DNA of 64,000 nt from Leadbetterella sp031420365 (GCA_031420365.1 JANOMP010000007.1:1-64000), one strand, 5' to 3'. Shown: positions 24,812 to 34,739, counted from the first letter of the stretch. Notes: generated by a model from the letters alone, not told the origin. Program-made: numbers and translations.

Positions 24812-27208
24812 ATGAAAATTACAGTTAGTGTCTTGATTTTAATTTTTGGATTTCAATGGTCCATGGGTCAGAATATAAATTTGCAAATAAAATTTATAGA
24901 TAAATACGAAAATCCTATAACTGGAGTAACAGTTGTTGTGAAAAACAAAAAAAACGAGAAGATACAAATTGCCAATTTTACAGACTCTTCAGGTTTTACA
25001 TTTTTTAAAGTAAATCAAAATGAACAATTTTTACTTTCCGCCACTTCAATTGGCTTTAAAAAATTTGAAAAAGAAATTTCATCAACCGAAAAGTTTTACA
25101 GTTTTAAACTAATTGAAGACAATCAAACACTTGAATCTGTTACGATAACTGCAAAAAAGCCGTTGATTCGTCAAGAAGACGACAAAACCATTGTTGATCC
25201 TGAACCTTTGGCCCAAACTTCAACTACAGCATTAGAAATATTAGAAAAAACACCTGGCTTATTTGTGGACCAAGAAGGTAATGTATATTTAAATAGTACA
25301 AGTCCAGCTACAATATATATTAATGGTAGAGAGCAAAAAATGAGTGCATCAGATGTTGCATCTATTTTAAAAAGTTTACCCCCCAACAGTATCGAAAAAA
25401 TTGAGATCATCCGAACTCCATCTGCAAGTATGGATGCTTCTACTTCTGGAGGGTCAGTAAATATTTTTTTAAAGAAAGGGGTTAAACTAGGCAGAACCGG
25501 AACAGTAAACGGAGGCTTTAATCAAGGCAAATTCGGAAATCAGTTTACAGGGATTAGCCTAAACCGAAGCCAAGATGCTAAGAGCTCGTTTATTAATTTT
25601 AATGTAAGTCAAAGAGATAGTTATGAATCTTCCCTCTTTACAAGACTAATAAAAGATGAAAATAACAATGACTCTAAACTGAAAACTGAAACATATTCGA
25701 GATTACCCGGATATAGCTTTTTTACACTGTTTGGAGCCAATATTGATCTCTCAAAAAAACTAGAAGTTGGTTATGATGCGAGATTAAATTTAAACTCTAA
25801 CAAATCAACTACGGAAAACAACAGCTTGGTTTTCAAAGAAAATACAACAATTCAAAAAATTTCTGAAAACCTTAACGCTCTAAAAAATAAAACAGAGTCC
25901 TATTCCATAGCCCAAGGAGTTTTTTCAAAGTATAAATTTGATGAGAAAGGTTCCGAACTTAAAGTGGATCTTTCCTTTAATTATTTCGCAAACGACGGAA
26001 ATCAGAATTATTTAACTGAATTCACATTTCCAATAAAAAAGCTTTTAGGTGGGGTGGGTGATTGGAAAAATAAGAGAAGCCTTTTTACTGGCCAAACTGA
26101 TTTTAAATATTATTTCCCAAAGAAATTTACTTTTGAAAGTGGTTTAAAAACTTCGATTCAAAATTTTGAAAATTCTACTCAATATTTTAAAGACGGAAAT
26201 ATTAAAGATACGTTTAGAACCAATAGTTTTACTTTTTTTGAAAATATAAATGCAGCTTATTTGCAGTCTTCAAAAACTTTTGGAGCATTTATTTTAAAAA
26301 TAGGAACGCGATTAGAAAATACAGTAATGAAAGGAAATCAAATTATCCCAACAGATACCACCTTTAACATTAATAGAACAGACCTTTTTCCATACGTGTA
26401 TTTTAGTCGCAAACTTTTCAAAATAGCAAACTATGAATTACGCGGTTTTTTAGTTGCAAGAAGAACCATTACGAGGCCAGTTTACGAAAATTTAAATCCC
26501 TTCCCTAGGTTTATTGATCAATATATATATGAAAGTGGTAATCCAGCATTGAAACCCCAATTCACAACAAATTATGAAGCCAACATAAGTTTTGAAGACC
26601 GCCCAATTTTTGCTTTTGGAAGAAATTATGTGAGAGACATTTTCACAAGTGTAGTGTACCAAGATAAATCAAACCCTTTGGTTTCTTTTCGAACTTACGA
26701 CAACTTAGGCAAAAACCAAGAAACATATTTTAGAATTTTAGGAGCAATTCCTCCTGGAGGAAAATACTTTTTTGTTGCGGGCTCCCAATATTCATTCAAC
26801 CAATATACTGGAATTCTAGATAACAAACCCTTTACATTTGAAAGAGGTTCATGGCGATTTTTTACATATCATCAACTTAAAATCGACGATCGTTCCACCT
26901 TATCTGTGAATGGATTTATGTTAGTGAATGGTCAGCAGCAGTTTTATGAGCTTGGGAATTTTGGACAAGTAGGAATAAGTATAAATCGCCAATATTTCAA
27001 AAAAAAATTAATGGTAAGTGCTCAATTTAACGATCTCTTTTTTACAAATAATTATACGTTCACTTTAGACCAAGGGAATATAAATGCGACAGGGAGTCGG
27101 AAATCAGATACAAGAAGATTTGGTATTAACTTTCGTTATAGTTTCGGACAGAAAAAACGCAACGAAGGATTCGACCTATTTAATGTAGAAGGAATAGATG
27201 GAAAATAA
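24812..27208 (+). CDS. TonB-receptor-like outer membrane beta-barrel protein
   Basis: 798 aa. A signal peptide (residues 1-19, ending WSMGQ) is followed by a CarboxypepD_reg-like beta-sandwich (about 22-100, ENPITGVTVVVKNKK). A plug domain comes next (about 115-220: TALEILEKTPGLFVDQEGNVYLNS, SIEKIEIIRTPSASMDASTSGGSVNIFLK). The long barrel ends in FGINFRYSFGQKKR. This is the OMP_b-brl_3 type; it may be a receptor without a known ligand. No SusD-like partner follows, so glycan uptake is not supported. A MITE-like element lies just upstream. Confidence 0.87.
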   Translation: MKITVSVLILIFGFQWSMGQNINLQIKFIDKYENPITGVTVVVKNKKNEKIQIANFTDSSGFTFFKVNQNEQFLLSATSIGFKKFEKEISSTEKFYSFKLIEDNQTLESVTITAKKPLIRQEDDKTIVDPEPLAQTSTTALEILEKTPGLFVDQEGNVYLNSTSPATIYINGREQKMSASDVASILKSLPPNSIEKIEIIRTPSASMDASTSGGSVNIFLKKGVKLGRTGTVNGGFNQGKFGNQFTGISLNRSQDAKSSFINFNVSQRDSYESSLFTRLIKDENNNDSKLKTETYSRLPGYSFFTLFGANIDLSKKLEVGYDARLNLNSNKSTTENNSLVFKENTTIQKISENLNALKNKTESYSIAQGVFSKYKFDEKGSELKVDLSFNYFANDGNQNYLTEFTFPIKKLLGGVGDWKNKRSLFTGQTDFKYYFPKKFTFESGLKTSIQNFENSTQYFKDGNIKDTFRTNSFTFFENINAAYLQSSKTFGAFILKIGTRLENTVMKGNQIIPTDTTFNINRTDLFPYVYFSRKLFKIANYELRGFLVARRTITRPVYENLNPFPRFIDQYIYESGNPALKPQFTTNYEANISFEDRPIFAFGRNYVRDIFTSVVYQDKSNPLVSFRTYDNLGKNQETYFRILGAIPPGGKYFFVAGSQYSFNQYTGILDNKPFTFERGSWRFFTYHQLKIDDRSTLSVNGFMLVNGQQQFYELGNFGQVGISINRQYFKKKLMVSAQFNDLFFTNNYTFTLDQGNINATGSRKSDTRRFGINFRYSFGQKKRNEGFDLFNVEGIDGK

Positions 27209-27441
27209 AAAGTAGATAATTTCAAATCTCAAAATATATTCTTCTAAAAAAAAAATTCTCTTTATCTCTATGGTTATGATCCAAAGTATTTCTTAAAAAA
27301 AAATCCTTAGCTCTATTTTTAATATTTTATATTAAAATTCTACAAAAAACGGCTTGATAAAATGCACAAATAACATATTCTACTATTTTTTCTTGCATTA
27401 ATAAATTATTATTTTTTCTTTTGCCTAGCAAATAAATTAAT
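27209..27441. other. AT-rich intergenic region before ilvD
   Basis: Very AT-rich with poly-A/T runs. I see no gene, RNA or clear hairpin in it. The regulatory palindrome of ilvD begins at 27442, immediately to the right. Confidence 0.5.
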
Positions 27442-27461
27442 TTTAGCGAATATTCGCTAAA
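27442..27461. promoter_or_regulatory. 20-bp perfect palindrome upstream of ilvD
   Basis: TTTAGCGAAT followed directly by its exact reverse complement ATTCGCTAAA, 46 bp before the ilvD start codon. A weak -7-like AAAATTTG lies about 7 bp further on, which would put the palindrome on the -33/spacer of that promoter. A perfect two-fold site at this place is best explained as an operator for a dimeric repressor or activator. Confidence 0.7.
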
Positions 27462-27507
27462 CATCAAAATTTGCTAATTGATAGTAAATTAAAAAACCAA
27501 AATTTTT

Positions 27508-29193
27508 ATGTCTGAAAAACTCAATAAGTATAGCAAAACCCTAACCCAAGATGTAAGTAATCCAGCGGCACAAGCCATGCTATACGCAATCGGCTTAAAA
27601 GAATCTGACATGTCAAAGCCTCAAATTGGTATCGCAAGTACTGGCTATGAAGGAAACCCATGTAATGTTCACTTAAACGGTTTATCTGTTCATGTTAAGA
27701 AAGGAATCCAAGCAAATGATATGCTCGGCCTTATTTTTCATACCATTGGTGTATCAGATGGCATGACAAATGGAAACGATGGCATGAGTTTTTCTTTACC
27801 CTCTAGAGACATAATTGCCGATTCAATTGAAAATGTAGTTTGTGCTCAATGGTATGATGGAGTAATAACCGTTGTAGGCTGTGATAAAAATATGCCAGGG
27901 GCAATAATGGCGATGGCAAGAATAAACAGACCGGCTATTATGGTGTATGGTGGAACAGTAAGAACAGGGCTTTGGAAAGGAAAAAAATTAGATATTGTTT
28001 CTGCTTTCGAAGCATACGGCCAAAAAATTTCAGGTACTATTACAGAAGAAGATTATAAAGGAATAATTCAGAATTCAATCCCTGGCCAAGGGGCTTGCGG
28101 TGGAATGTATACTGCAAATACTATGGCGAGTTCCATAGAAGCGATGGGCCTTAGTCTGCCTTTTAGCTCATCCTATCCTGCTACTCATGAAGGTAAAACC
28201 GCAGAATGTATAGCAATCGGTGCAGCAATGAAAAATCTATTAGAAAAACAAATTTTACCAAAAGATATAATCACCAAAAAATCATTAGAAAATGCCTTAA
28301 CAATGGTAATGGCTTTGGGCGGCTCTACTAATGCAGTATTGCATTATTTAGCTATTGCCCATTCGGCTGACATTCCACTTACCTATGCCGATATACAAGA
28401 TATCTCAGACCGAACACCATTTATTGCAGATTTAAAACCTTCTGGAAAATTTTTCATGGAAGATATTTTAGAGCTTGGCGGTGTGCCTGCGGTCATGAAA
28501 TATTTATTGAAAGAAGGCTTAATTCATGGAGATTGTATTACTGTAACTGGAAAAACCATTGCAGAAAACCTCGAAAATATTCCAGATTTGGAGTTTGAAA
28601 ATCAAAAAATGATCCATAAGGTCTCTGATCCAATTAAAAAAACAGGTCACATCCAAATTCTGTATGGCAATTTGGCTCAAAAAGGTGGAGTGGCTAAAAT
28701 AACAGGAAAAGAAGGTTTGGTGTTTGAAGGAATTGCAAAAGTTTGTAATAAAGAAGAAGAAATGCTGGAAGCATTTGCAAATGGTGAAATTAAAGCTGGT
28801 CAAGTAATTGTAATTCGATATGAAGGCCCAAAAGGAGGCCCTGGAATGCCTGAAATGCTTAAGCCTACCGCTGCAGTAATAGGTGCAGGTCTAGGCGACA
28901 AAGTTGCTTTAATTACGGACGGGCGTTTTTCAGGAGGCACGCATGGATTTGTAGTAGGTCATATTTCACCTGAAGCATATGATGGGGGTACAATTGCCCT
29001 TGTTAATGACGGCGATAAAATTACAATTGATGCAAATATTAGACAACTTATTTTACATGTTTCTGATGAAGAATTGAACGAAAGAAGAAAAACTTGGAAA
29101 CCACTAACTCCACCTTTTATTGAAAAAGGCATATTGAGAAAATACGTAAAAAATGTTTCAGGAGCAGAAGAAGGATGTATAACAGATAAATAA
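27508..29193 (+). CDS. ilvD: Dihydroxy-acid dehydratase
   Basis: 561 aa. Dehydrates 2,3-dihydroxy-isovalerate and the methylvalerate analogue to the 2-keto acids of valine and isoleucine. The Fe-S ligand cysteines lie in GYEGNPCNVHL, VVGCDKNMPGA and GQGACGGMYTANTM. GPKGGPGMPEML and ALITDGRFSGGTHGF are conserved C-terminal blocks. It is first in the ilvD-ilvB-ilvN-ilvC order; the gap to ilvB is 75 bp. The upstream palindrome probably controls the whole unit. Confidence 0.96.
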   Translation: MSEKLNKYSKTLTQDVSNPAAQAMLYAIGLKESDMSKPQIGIASTGYEGNPCNVHLNGLSVHVKKGIQANDMLGLIFHTIGVSDGMTNGNDGMSFSLPSRDIIADSIENVVCAQWYDGVITVVGCDKNMPGAIMAMARINRPAIMVYGGTVRTGLWKGKKLDIVSAFEAYGQKISGTITEEDYKGIIQNSIPGQGACGGMYTANTMASSIEAMGLSLPFSSSYPATHEGKTAECIAIGAAMKNLLEKQILPKDIITKKSLENALTMVMALGGSTNAVLHYLAIAHSADIPLTYADIQDISDRTPFIADLKPSGKFFMEDILELGGVPAVMKYLLKEGLIHGDCITVTGKTIAENLENIPDLEFENQKMIHKVSDPIKKTGHIQILYGNLAQKGGVAKITGKEGLVFEGIAKVCNKEEEMLEAFANGEIKAGQVIVIRYEGPKGGPGMPEMLKPTAAVIGAGLGDKVALITDGRFSGGTHGFVVGHISPEAYDGGTIALVNDGDKITIDANIRQLILHVSDEELNERRKTWKPLTPPFIEKGILRKYVKNVSGAEEGCITDK

Positions 29194-29268
29194 GAATTAA
29201 ATGACCTTATTATGTTCAATTTTGATTTACAAAAGTTTAAGAATATTTAAAAATTAATATTTAATACC

Positions 29269-31017
29269 ATGAGTATAGTACGGGATGTCATGGAGGTGAA
29301 AGAAACAAAAGCTGAAAAAATACTGCCTAAATTTCTCTCTGGTGGTCAAGCTTTAATGGAATGCTTTGTTGCGGAAGGCGTTGATATTATTTTTGGATAC
29401 CCTGGTGGTGCAATTATGCCTATTTATGATGCTCTTTACGATTATATGGATAGAATAAAACATGTTTTGGTGCGTCACGAACAAGGAGCAAGCCACGCAG
29501 CAGAAGGTTATGCCAGAACAAGTGGTAAAGTAGGCGTATGCATGGCAACATCAGGCCCTGGTGCTACTAATCTTATCACTGGAATTGCCGATGCTATTAT
29601 TGACTGCACCCCAATGGTTGCAGTAACAGGTCAAGTGGCATCAAATTTATTAGGAACAGATGCTTTTCAAGAAACCGATGTTATTGGCATTACTACTCCT
29701 ATTTGCAAATGGAACTATCAAATCATTGATCCTGACGAAATACCAGAAATTATGGCAAAAGCATTTTATATTGCTAGAGCTGGAAAACCAGGCCCAGTTT
29801 TGATTGACATCACTAAAGATGCTCAAGTAAAAATGATGACCAAAGATTTTCAATATAAAAAAATAGAAAAATTAGCAGGTTATCATCCGCGTAGAATACC
29901 TAAAATTGAACAAATTGAAAAAGCTGCAGAATTAATAAATTTAGCCAAAAGACCTTACATACTTTTCGGCCATGGCATATTAATATCAGAAGCCATGCAA
30001 GAATTTAAAGAATTTGTCGAAAAAACCGATATACCATGCGCCAGTACATTACTAGGAATTTCAGGGATTTCAATTGAACATCCAAATTACATGGGATGGT
30101 TAGGTATGCACGGCATGTATGCCCCGAATGTGATGACCGACCAATGTGATGTCTTGATTGCTATTGGTATGCGTTTTGATGATCGAGTTACTGGTGATGC
30201 TACCCTTTTTGCGAAACAGGCAAGAATTGTACATATAGAAATAGACCCAGCCGAAATAGAAAAAATAAAAAAAACAGAAGCCCCAGTAGTAGGCGATGCT
30301 AAAGAAGCTCTAAAATTATTAATGCCATTAGTAAAAAATAGAGATTTTTCAGCTTGGAAAAATGAATTCAGAAAACTTGAAACCAAAGAAAAAGAAAAAG
30401 TTACTGATAGAGATTTGCGTTTAGATGGCAATATAAAAATGGCCGAAGTGGTAAAAATGGTGTCCGATAAAACCAATGGAGAGGCTTGCATAGTGGTGGA
30501 TGTAGGCCAACATCAAATGGTTTCAGCTCGTTATTATGAGTTCAAAAAACATCATTCTTATATAGCTTCAGGAGGCTTAGGAACTATGGGATTCGCAATT
30601 CCTGCCGCTCTTGGGGCCAAAATGGGTGCTCCAGACCGAGATGTAATTGCATTTATTGGAGATGGATGTTTCCAAATGACTATTCAAGAATTAGGAACAA
30701 TTGCTCAAAGCAAATTACCTGTAAAATTGATAATTCTAAACAATAATTTTTTGGGAATGGTACGTCAATGGCAGCAACTATTCTTTGAAAAAAGGTATTC
30801 TTTTGTAGAGCTTCAAAATCCAGATTTTATTATGATAGGAAAAGGCTTTGGCATAGAAGGAAAGAAAGTAGAAAAAAGAGAATTACTGAGTGAAGCTATT
30901 GATGAAATGTTAAATTACGATGGATCATATTTGCTTGAAGTTGTAGTTGAAAAAGAAGAGAACATCTTCCCTATGGTACCATCCGGTAGAAGCGTAAGTG
31001 AAATTAGATTAGAATAA
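29269..31017 (+). CDS. ilvB: Acetolactate synthase large subunit
   Basis: 582 aa. The TPP enzyme condensing two pyruvates (or pyruvate with 2-ketobutyrate). VDIIFGYPGGAIMPIYDAL, HEQGASHAAEGYAR (catalytic Glu for TPP) and CMATSGPGATNLITGIADA are N-terminal blocks. The TPP/Mg motif is GDGCFQMTIQELGT ending ILNNN. The length is standard. The partner regulatory subunit gene follows 119 bp later. Confidence 0.96.
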   Translation: MSIVRDVMEVKETKAEKILPKFLSGGQALMECFVAEGVDIIFGYPGGAIMPIYDALYDYMDRIKHVLVRHEQGASHAAEGYARTSGKVGVCMATSGPGATNLITGIADAIIDCTPMVAVTGQVASNLLGTDAFQETDVIGITTPICKWNYQIIDPDEIPEIMAKAFYIARAGKPGPVLIDITKDAQVKMMTKDFQYKKIEKLAGYHPRRIPKIEQIEKAAELINLAKRPYILFGHGILISEAMQEFKEFVEKTDIPCASTLLGISGISIEHPNYMGWLGMHGMYAPNVMTDQCDVLIAIGMRFDDRVTGDATLFAKQARIVHIEIDPAEIEKIKKTEAPVVGDAKEALKLLMPLVKNRDFSAWKNEFRKLETKEKEKVTDRDLRLDGNIKMAEVVKMVSDKTNGEACIVVDVGQHQMVSARYYEFKKHHSYIASGGLGTMGFAIPAALGAKMGAPDRDVIAFIGDGCFQMTIQELGTIAQSKLPVKLIILNNNFLGMVRQWQQLFFEKRYSFVELQNPDFIMIGKGFGIEGKKVEKRELLSEAIDEMLNYDGSYLLEVVVEKEENIFPMVPSGRSVSEIRLE

Positions 31018-31136
31018 ATAAATTTTGGTAAAAGAAAAGTATGTTAAGTTAGAGAAAATTCTATTTATTCAAATTGCTTATTCAAACTTTCACAATACAC
31101 TACCAAAATTATTTTACAAGAAAAAAGTAAAAATTG

Positions 31137-31673
31137 ATGACAAAATATACAATATGCGTATTTACAGAAAACAGTATTGGATTACTCAATAAAATTACTG
31201 TAATATTTACACGTAGAAGAATAAATATTGAGAGTCTTACTGTTTCTGAAACAGAAAGAAAAGGCATCTCTCGTTTCACAATCGTTATAGTACATGAAAA
31301 ACGAGAAGAAGTAGAAAAGCTGGTACGTCAAATCAGAAAAATTATTGAAGTTTTAGCGGTTTTTGGATATTTAAATGATGAAATCGTTTACAATGAAATA
31401 GCATTATTTAAAATAGCAACACCTCTCGGCTCAAAACCCATAGATATAGATACCATTAACAGCCTTTATAAAGCTTGGGTGGTTTATTGGGAGTTGGATT
31501 ATGTTGCTATTCAAAAAACAGGAACAGAAGAGGAGATATTTGAGTTCTTCAAATACATAAAACCATATGGAATTATTGAGTTTGTAAGGTCTGGAAGAGT
31601 AGCAGTGGGAAAAACTCCACAAGGTTTGGTAGAATATTTACCTGAAGACATGGAATGGGAATATTATCTTTGA
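31137..31673 (+). CDS. ilvN: Acetolactate synthase small (regulatory) subunit
   Basis: 178 aa. An N-terminal ACT domain (YTICVFTENSIGLLNKITVIFTRRRINIESLTVSETE), the site of valine feedback binding in the family, is followed by a C-terminal domain typical of the longer small subunits. ATG at 31137 is preferred over the TTG three bases before it. It sits between ilvB and ilvC. Confidence 0.93.
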   Translation: MTKYTICVFTENSIGLLNKITVIFTRRRINIESLTVSETERKGISRFTIVIVHEKREEVEKLVRQIRKIIEVLAVFGYLNDEIVYNEIALFKIATPLGSKPIDIDTINSLYKAWVVYWELDYVAIQKTGTEEEIFEFFKYIKPYGIIEFVRSGRVAVGKTPQGLVEYLPEDMEWEYYL

Positions 31674-31687
31674 TAATTTGAATTTCC

Positions 31688-31701
31688 CCGAATTAATTCG
31701 G
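31688..31701. promoter_or_regulatory. 14-bp perfect palindrome between ilvN and ilvC
   Basis: CCGAATTAATTCGG is its own reverse complement, 14 bp after the ilvN stop and 79 bp before the ilvC start. It has no loop and no T-run, so a terminator is unlikely. A second short inverted repeat, GAACA-TAT-TGTTC, follows near 31743-31755. Either may be an operator giving ilvC separate control. Confidence 0.45.
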
Positions 31702-31779
31702 AAATTTGCAGCGTTTTTGAGATTTTAAAAAATATAACGTAGAACATATTGTTCGTATTCTAAAACAAAATAGTATAAA

Positions 31780-32823
31780 ATGGCAAAGTTAAATTTTGGT
31801 GGTGTTGAAGAGGAAGTAGTAACAAGGGAAGAATTTCCTCTCGAAAAAGCAAGAGAAGTATTAAGTGGAGAAGTTATCGCAGTAATTGGATATGGTGTTC
31901 AAGGCCCTGGTCAGGCAATGAACATGAGAGACAACGGTCTTCAAGTAATTGTTGGGCAGCGTAAAGGCAAAACCTATGATAAAGCTATTGCAGATGGCTT
32001 TGTTCCAGGGGAAACGCTCTTTGAGATTGAAGAGGCTCTTGAAAAAGGTACAATCATTTGCTATTTACTTTCAGATGCCGCTCAAATAGAGCTTTGGCCA
32101 ACAGTTAAAAAACACTTGACTCCAGGAAAATCCTTGTATTTCTCCCATGGATTTGGCATTACTTATAAAGAAAAAACTGGAATTATTCCTCCTGCAGATG
32201 TAGATGTTTTCCTAGCTGCACCCAAAGGTTCTGGCACATCTCTTCGTCGTCTATTCGTGGAAGGTAAAGGTCTAAACTCTTCTTTTGCAGTTTATCAAGA
32301 TGCTACAGGAAAAGCTCGCGAAAAATGTATCGCAATGGCTATTGGAGTAGGGTCTGGATATTTGTTTGAAACAGATTTCTATAAAGAAGTAACTTCAGAC
32401 CTCACAGGAGAAAGAGGTACATTAATGGGTTGTATTCAAGGTATATTTGCTGCTCAATATGAAGTATTACGTGCAAATGGGCATTCACCCTCCGAGGCTT
32501 TCAACGAAACTGTTGAAGAATTAACGCAGTCATTAATGCCCTTAGTAGCTGAAAATGGTATGGATTGGATGTATGCCAATTGTTCAACAACGGCTCAAAG
32601 AGGTGCATTAGACTGGTGGAAGCCATTTCGCGATGCAACAAAACCTGTATTTGAGAAATTGTACAATTCAGTTAAAACTCAAAATGAAGCGGCTATTTCT
32701 ATCGAACGTAACTCTCAGCCTGACTACCGTGAAAAACTAGAAATTGAACTTGCAGAATTGCGTGACTCAGAAATGTGGAGAGCAGGAAAGACCGTAAGAA
32801 GTCTTAGACCTGAAAATGCATAA
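31780..32823 (+). CDS. ilvC: Ketol-acid reductoisomerase
   Basis: 347 aa, class I short form. Isomerises and reduces acetolactate to dihydroxy-isovalerate with NADPH and Mg. GYGVQGPGQAMNMRDNG is the nucleotide-binding loop, with VGQRKGKTYDKA after it as the usual NADP-type loop. AAPKGSGTSLRRLF, DLTGERGTLMG and the later GxxxALDWW region are family blocks with the metal-ligand acids. It is the last gene of the branched-chain operon. Confidence 0.95.
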   Translation: MAKLNFGGVEEEVVTREEFPLEKAREVLSGEVIAVIGYGVQGPGQAMNMRDNGLQVIVGQRKGKTYDKAIADGFVPGETLFEIEEALEKGTIICYLLSDAAQIELWPTVKKHLTPGKSLYFSHGFGITYKEKTGIIPPADVDVFLAAPKGSGTSLRRLFVEGKGLNSSFAVYQDATGKAREKCIAMAIGVGSGYLFETDFYKEVTSDLTGERGTLMGCIQGIFAAQYEVLRANGHSPSEAFNETVEELTQSLMPLVAENGMDWMYANCSTTAQRGALDWWKPFRDATKPVFEKLYNSVKTQNEAAISIERNSQPDYREKLEIELAELRDSEMWRAGKTVRSLRPENA

Positions 32824-32834
32824 TCTTAAATTAA

Positions 32835-32946
32835 GGCATTACAGGATTTAGAGTGGAGAAATATTATTAAATAAAACCTTTTAGAAAACAAATCACTGAT
32901 TGTTCCATTAATCACAAAAACGTCCGTATGAAAATTTTTAAGCACT
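32835..32946 (-). repeat. Dispersed ~111-bp repeat, copy B (inverted)
   Basis: The reverse complement closely matches 12193-12303 over the whole length, with few mismatches, one indel and a long identical core. It begins the MITE-like element at 32839-33189. Confidence 0.8.
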
Positions 32947-33189
32947 GTTAAATTGCTAATAACTATATAATTAATTTAAAAATTCATGGCGGACGGCCAG
33001 TCAGATTTTTTTTTGTGAGTGTTTTTGGCTTAGCTGGCATTCCAGTTGGCCCGACATTCGGATTTTTTCAATTGGACAGACATACTTGCGGTGCGTCGAA
33101 ACGCAAAAGTAAGGCTAACAACAAATTTAGTAAACAGCAATCATTAATTAAAGTTTATAAAATTCAGGGTTTCACTCTAAATCCTGTAA
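32839..33189. repeat. MITE-like element with 17-bp perfect inverted ends
   Basis: TTACAGGATTTAGAGTG at 32839-32855 is exactly inverted at 33173-33189. The left third is the 111-bp repeat found beside the RAYT relic; the centre (33071-33117) matches the centre of the element at 24353-24766. There is no coding capacity shared between copies. It looks like a non-autonomous element moved by an enzyme made elsewhere, possibly a RAYT. It occupies most of the ilvC-amylase gap. Confidence 0.65.
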
Positions 33190-33206
33190 ATCCAAAATTA
33201 ATACAT

Positions 33207-33240
33207 AAAAATAGGAGCTTATTGCAAGCTCTTATTTTTT
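33207..33240. terminator. Rho-independent terminator
   Basis: AATAGGAGCTT pairs with AAGCTCTTATT around the loop ATTGC, flanked by A and T runs. It directly abuts the stop of the minus-strand amylase gene and can also end plus-strand transcription from the ilv side. Confidence 0.75.
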
Positions 33241-34739
33241 TATGAATTTTTTAACTTTAAAACTAAAATCCCATAAGAATCTAATTTAGCAATGGAATTT
33301 TTTGATAGGCTTAACAAATTGGTTTGCAAAAGAATTGACTCAAATTCTTCTTCAATTTTTATATCAATAGTTTTATAAGTAATATTTTGTAAAATCAAAA
33401 TATCTTCATTTTGATAGGGTCTTATAAAACTAACAATCCCCTTTTTTGAAGTTTCAGATGCAATTAGATTAGGATTTAGGATTTGATTTAATCCTCTAAA
33501 ACTTTTTCTTAAAGATATTAATGTCTTATAGTGATTAAATAAGGAATCTATATTTAATTTTTGAATTTTTAAAGGCGATACTTTTGAGTCGGTATTATAT
33601 TTAGGTTTTCGCCAATTTGTTCTATCCTTATCAACAAAACGTGCGTCCCACAAAAAAGCCTCTCTTAAATTTTCATCCGGTTTTGATCCAAGCATCCCTA
33701 TTTCTTCCCCATAATATAAATACGGATTGCCAGGTAAAAGAAGCAATAAATTTGCAGCCATTTTAAGTTTCTCAATATTTCCATCTGCCACGCTACCTAT
33801 TCTATTTATATCATGATTGCCTAACATTGTAGCATCAATAAAATTTGGATTAACTTTATCAAAAATTGCATAATTTTTAATTAGCATTTTTATAATTTCT
33901 TTGTTATCCTTCCCTGTTTTTACAATATCTTGGATGGCAAAACATAAATCAAAATTGAAATTAGCTTTTAATCCTTTAAAAAAGGGAGCTATATTTTCGG
34001 CAGAGGTCCATACTTCCCCCACTATATAAACATTGGGATTCACCTGCTCCATTTTTTGCCTAAATTCATCCCAAAAATGATGGCACTTTTCAGATTCCCA
34101 ATCTGGATATATGTGCTTAGCTGCATCCATTCTAAAACCATCCACTCCTAACTCTAACCAATATTTTCCTATTTTATACATCTCATTTCTTAGCAAATGG
34201 TTATCCATATTCAAATCAGGCATTCCACTCCAAAACATCCCATAATACTTTTCAGAATCGCCTATATTTGCTAAATGCCAAGGATTCGCCTCCGATGAAT
34301 CCCCAGTAATCTCTCTAATTGCTATTCCTCTAGCTTTAATATCGCTTTTTGAAAGCCAATAGTAATAGTTTCTAAAAGAATTTTCTGACCCCTGTTTTGC
34401 TTCAATAAACCAAGGGTGATTTTTACTTGTATGATTTATTACAAAGTCTAAAAACACCTTTATACCCTTTATATGAGCTAACCCAATAAGCTCTTTAAAA
34501 TCATCCAAAGTGCCAAATTCTAAATCAATTGACCAATAATCAACAACATCGTATTTATGGTATGAATGAGATTTAAATATAGGACTAAGCCAAATAGCTT
34601 CAATACCCAAATCTTGTAAGTAGTCTAATTTAGAAGTAATCCCATTTAAATCACCAATTCCATCATGGTTTGAATCGCAAAAGGAACGAACAAATATTTC
34701 ATAACATACAGAGGGCAAGTGTGTGTTTTCTAAATCCAC
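33240..34739 (-). CDS. GH13 alpha-amylase family protein
   Basis: 499 aa, no signal peptide, so probably cytosolic. The GH13 regions are present: DFVINHTS (I), GFRMDAAKHI with the nucleophile Asp (II), VGEVW with the acid/base Glu (III) and LGNHDINR with the transition-state Asp (IV). The N-terminus CYEIFVRSFCDSNHDGIGDLNGI and DLEFGTLDDF resemble the oligo-1,6-glucosidase/neopullulanase-like branch. It probably cleaves internal maltodextrins. No malto-oligosaccharide genes are adjacent, and its terminator abuts the stop. Confidence 0.9.
   Translation of the reverse strand: MDLENTHLPSVCYEIFVRSFCDSNHDGIGDLNGITSKLDYLQDLGIEAIWLSPIFKSHSYHKYDVVDYWSIDLEFGTLDDFKELIGLAHIKGIKVFLDFVINHTSKNHPWFIEAKQGSENSFRNYYYWLSKSDIKARGIAIREITGDSSEANPWHLANIGDSEKYYGMFWSGMPDLNMDNHLLRNEMYKIGKYWLELGVDGFRMDAAKHIYPDWESEKCHHFWDEFRQKMEQVNPNVYIVGEVWTSAENIAPFFKGLKANFNFDLCFAIQDIVKTGKDNKEIIKMLIKNYAIFDKVNPNFIDATMLGNHDINRIGSVADGNIEKLKMAANLLLLLPGNPYLYYGEEIGMLGSKPDENLREAFLWDARFVDKDRTNWRKPKYNTDSKVSPLKIQKLNIDSLFNHYKTLISLRKSFRGLNQILNPNLIASETSKKGIVSFIRPYQNEDILILQNITYKTIDIKIEEEFESILLQTNLLSLSKNSIAKLDSYGILVLKLKNS

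Noticed and set aside
33015..33245. Open frame of 76 codons after ilvC
   Set aside because: It lies across the second MITE-like element and its terminator, with no family signal and no shared frame with the other copy.
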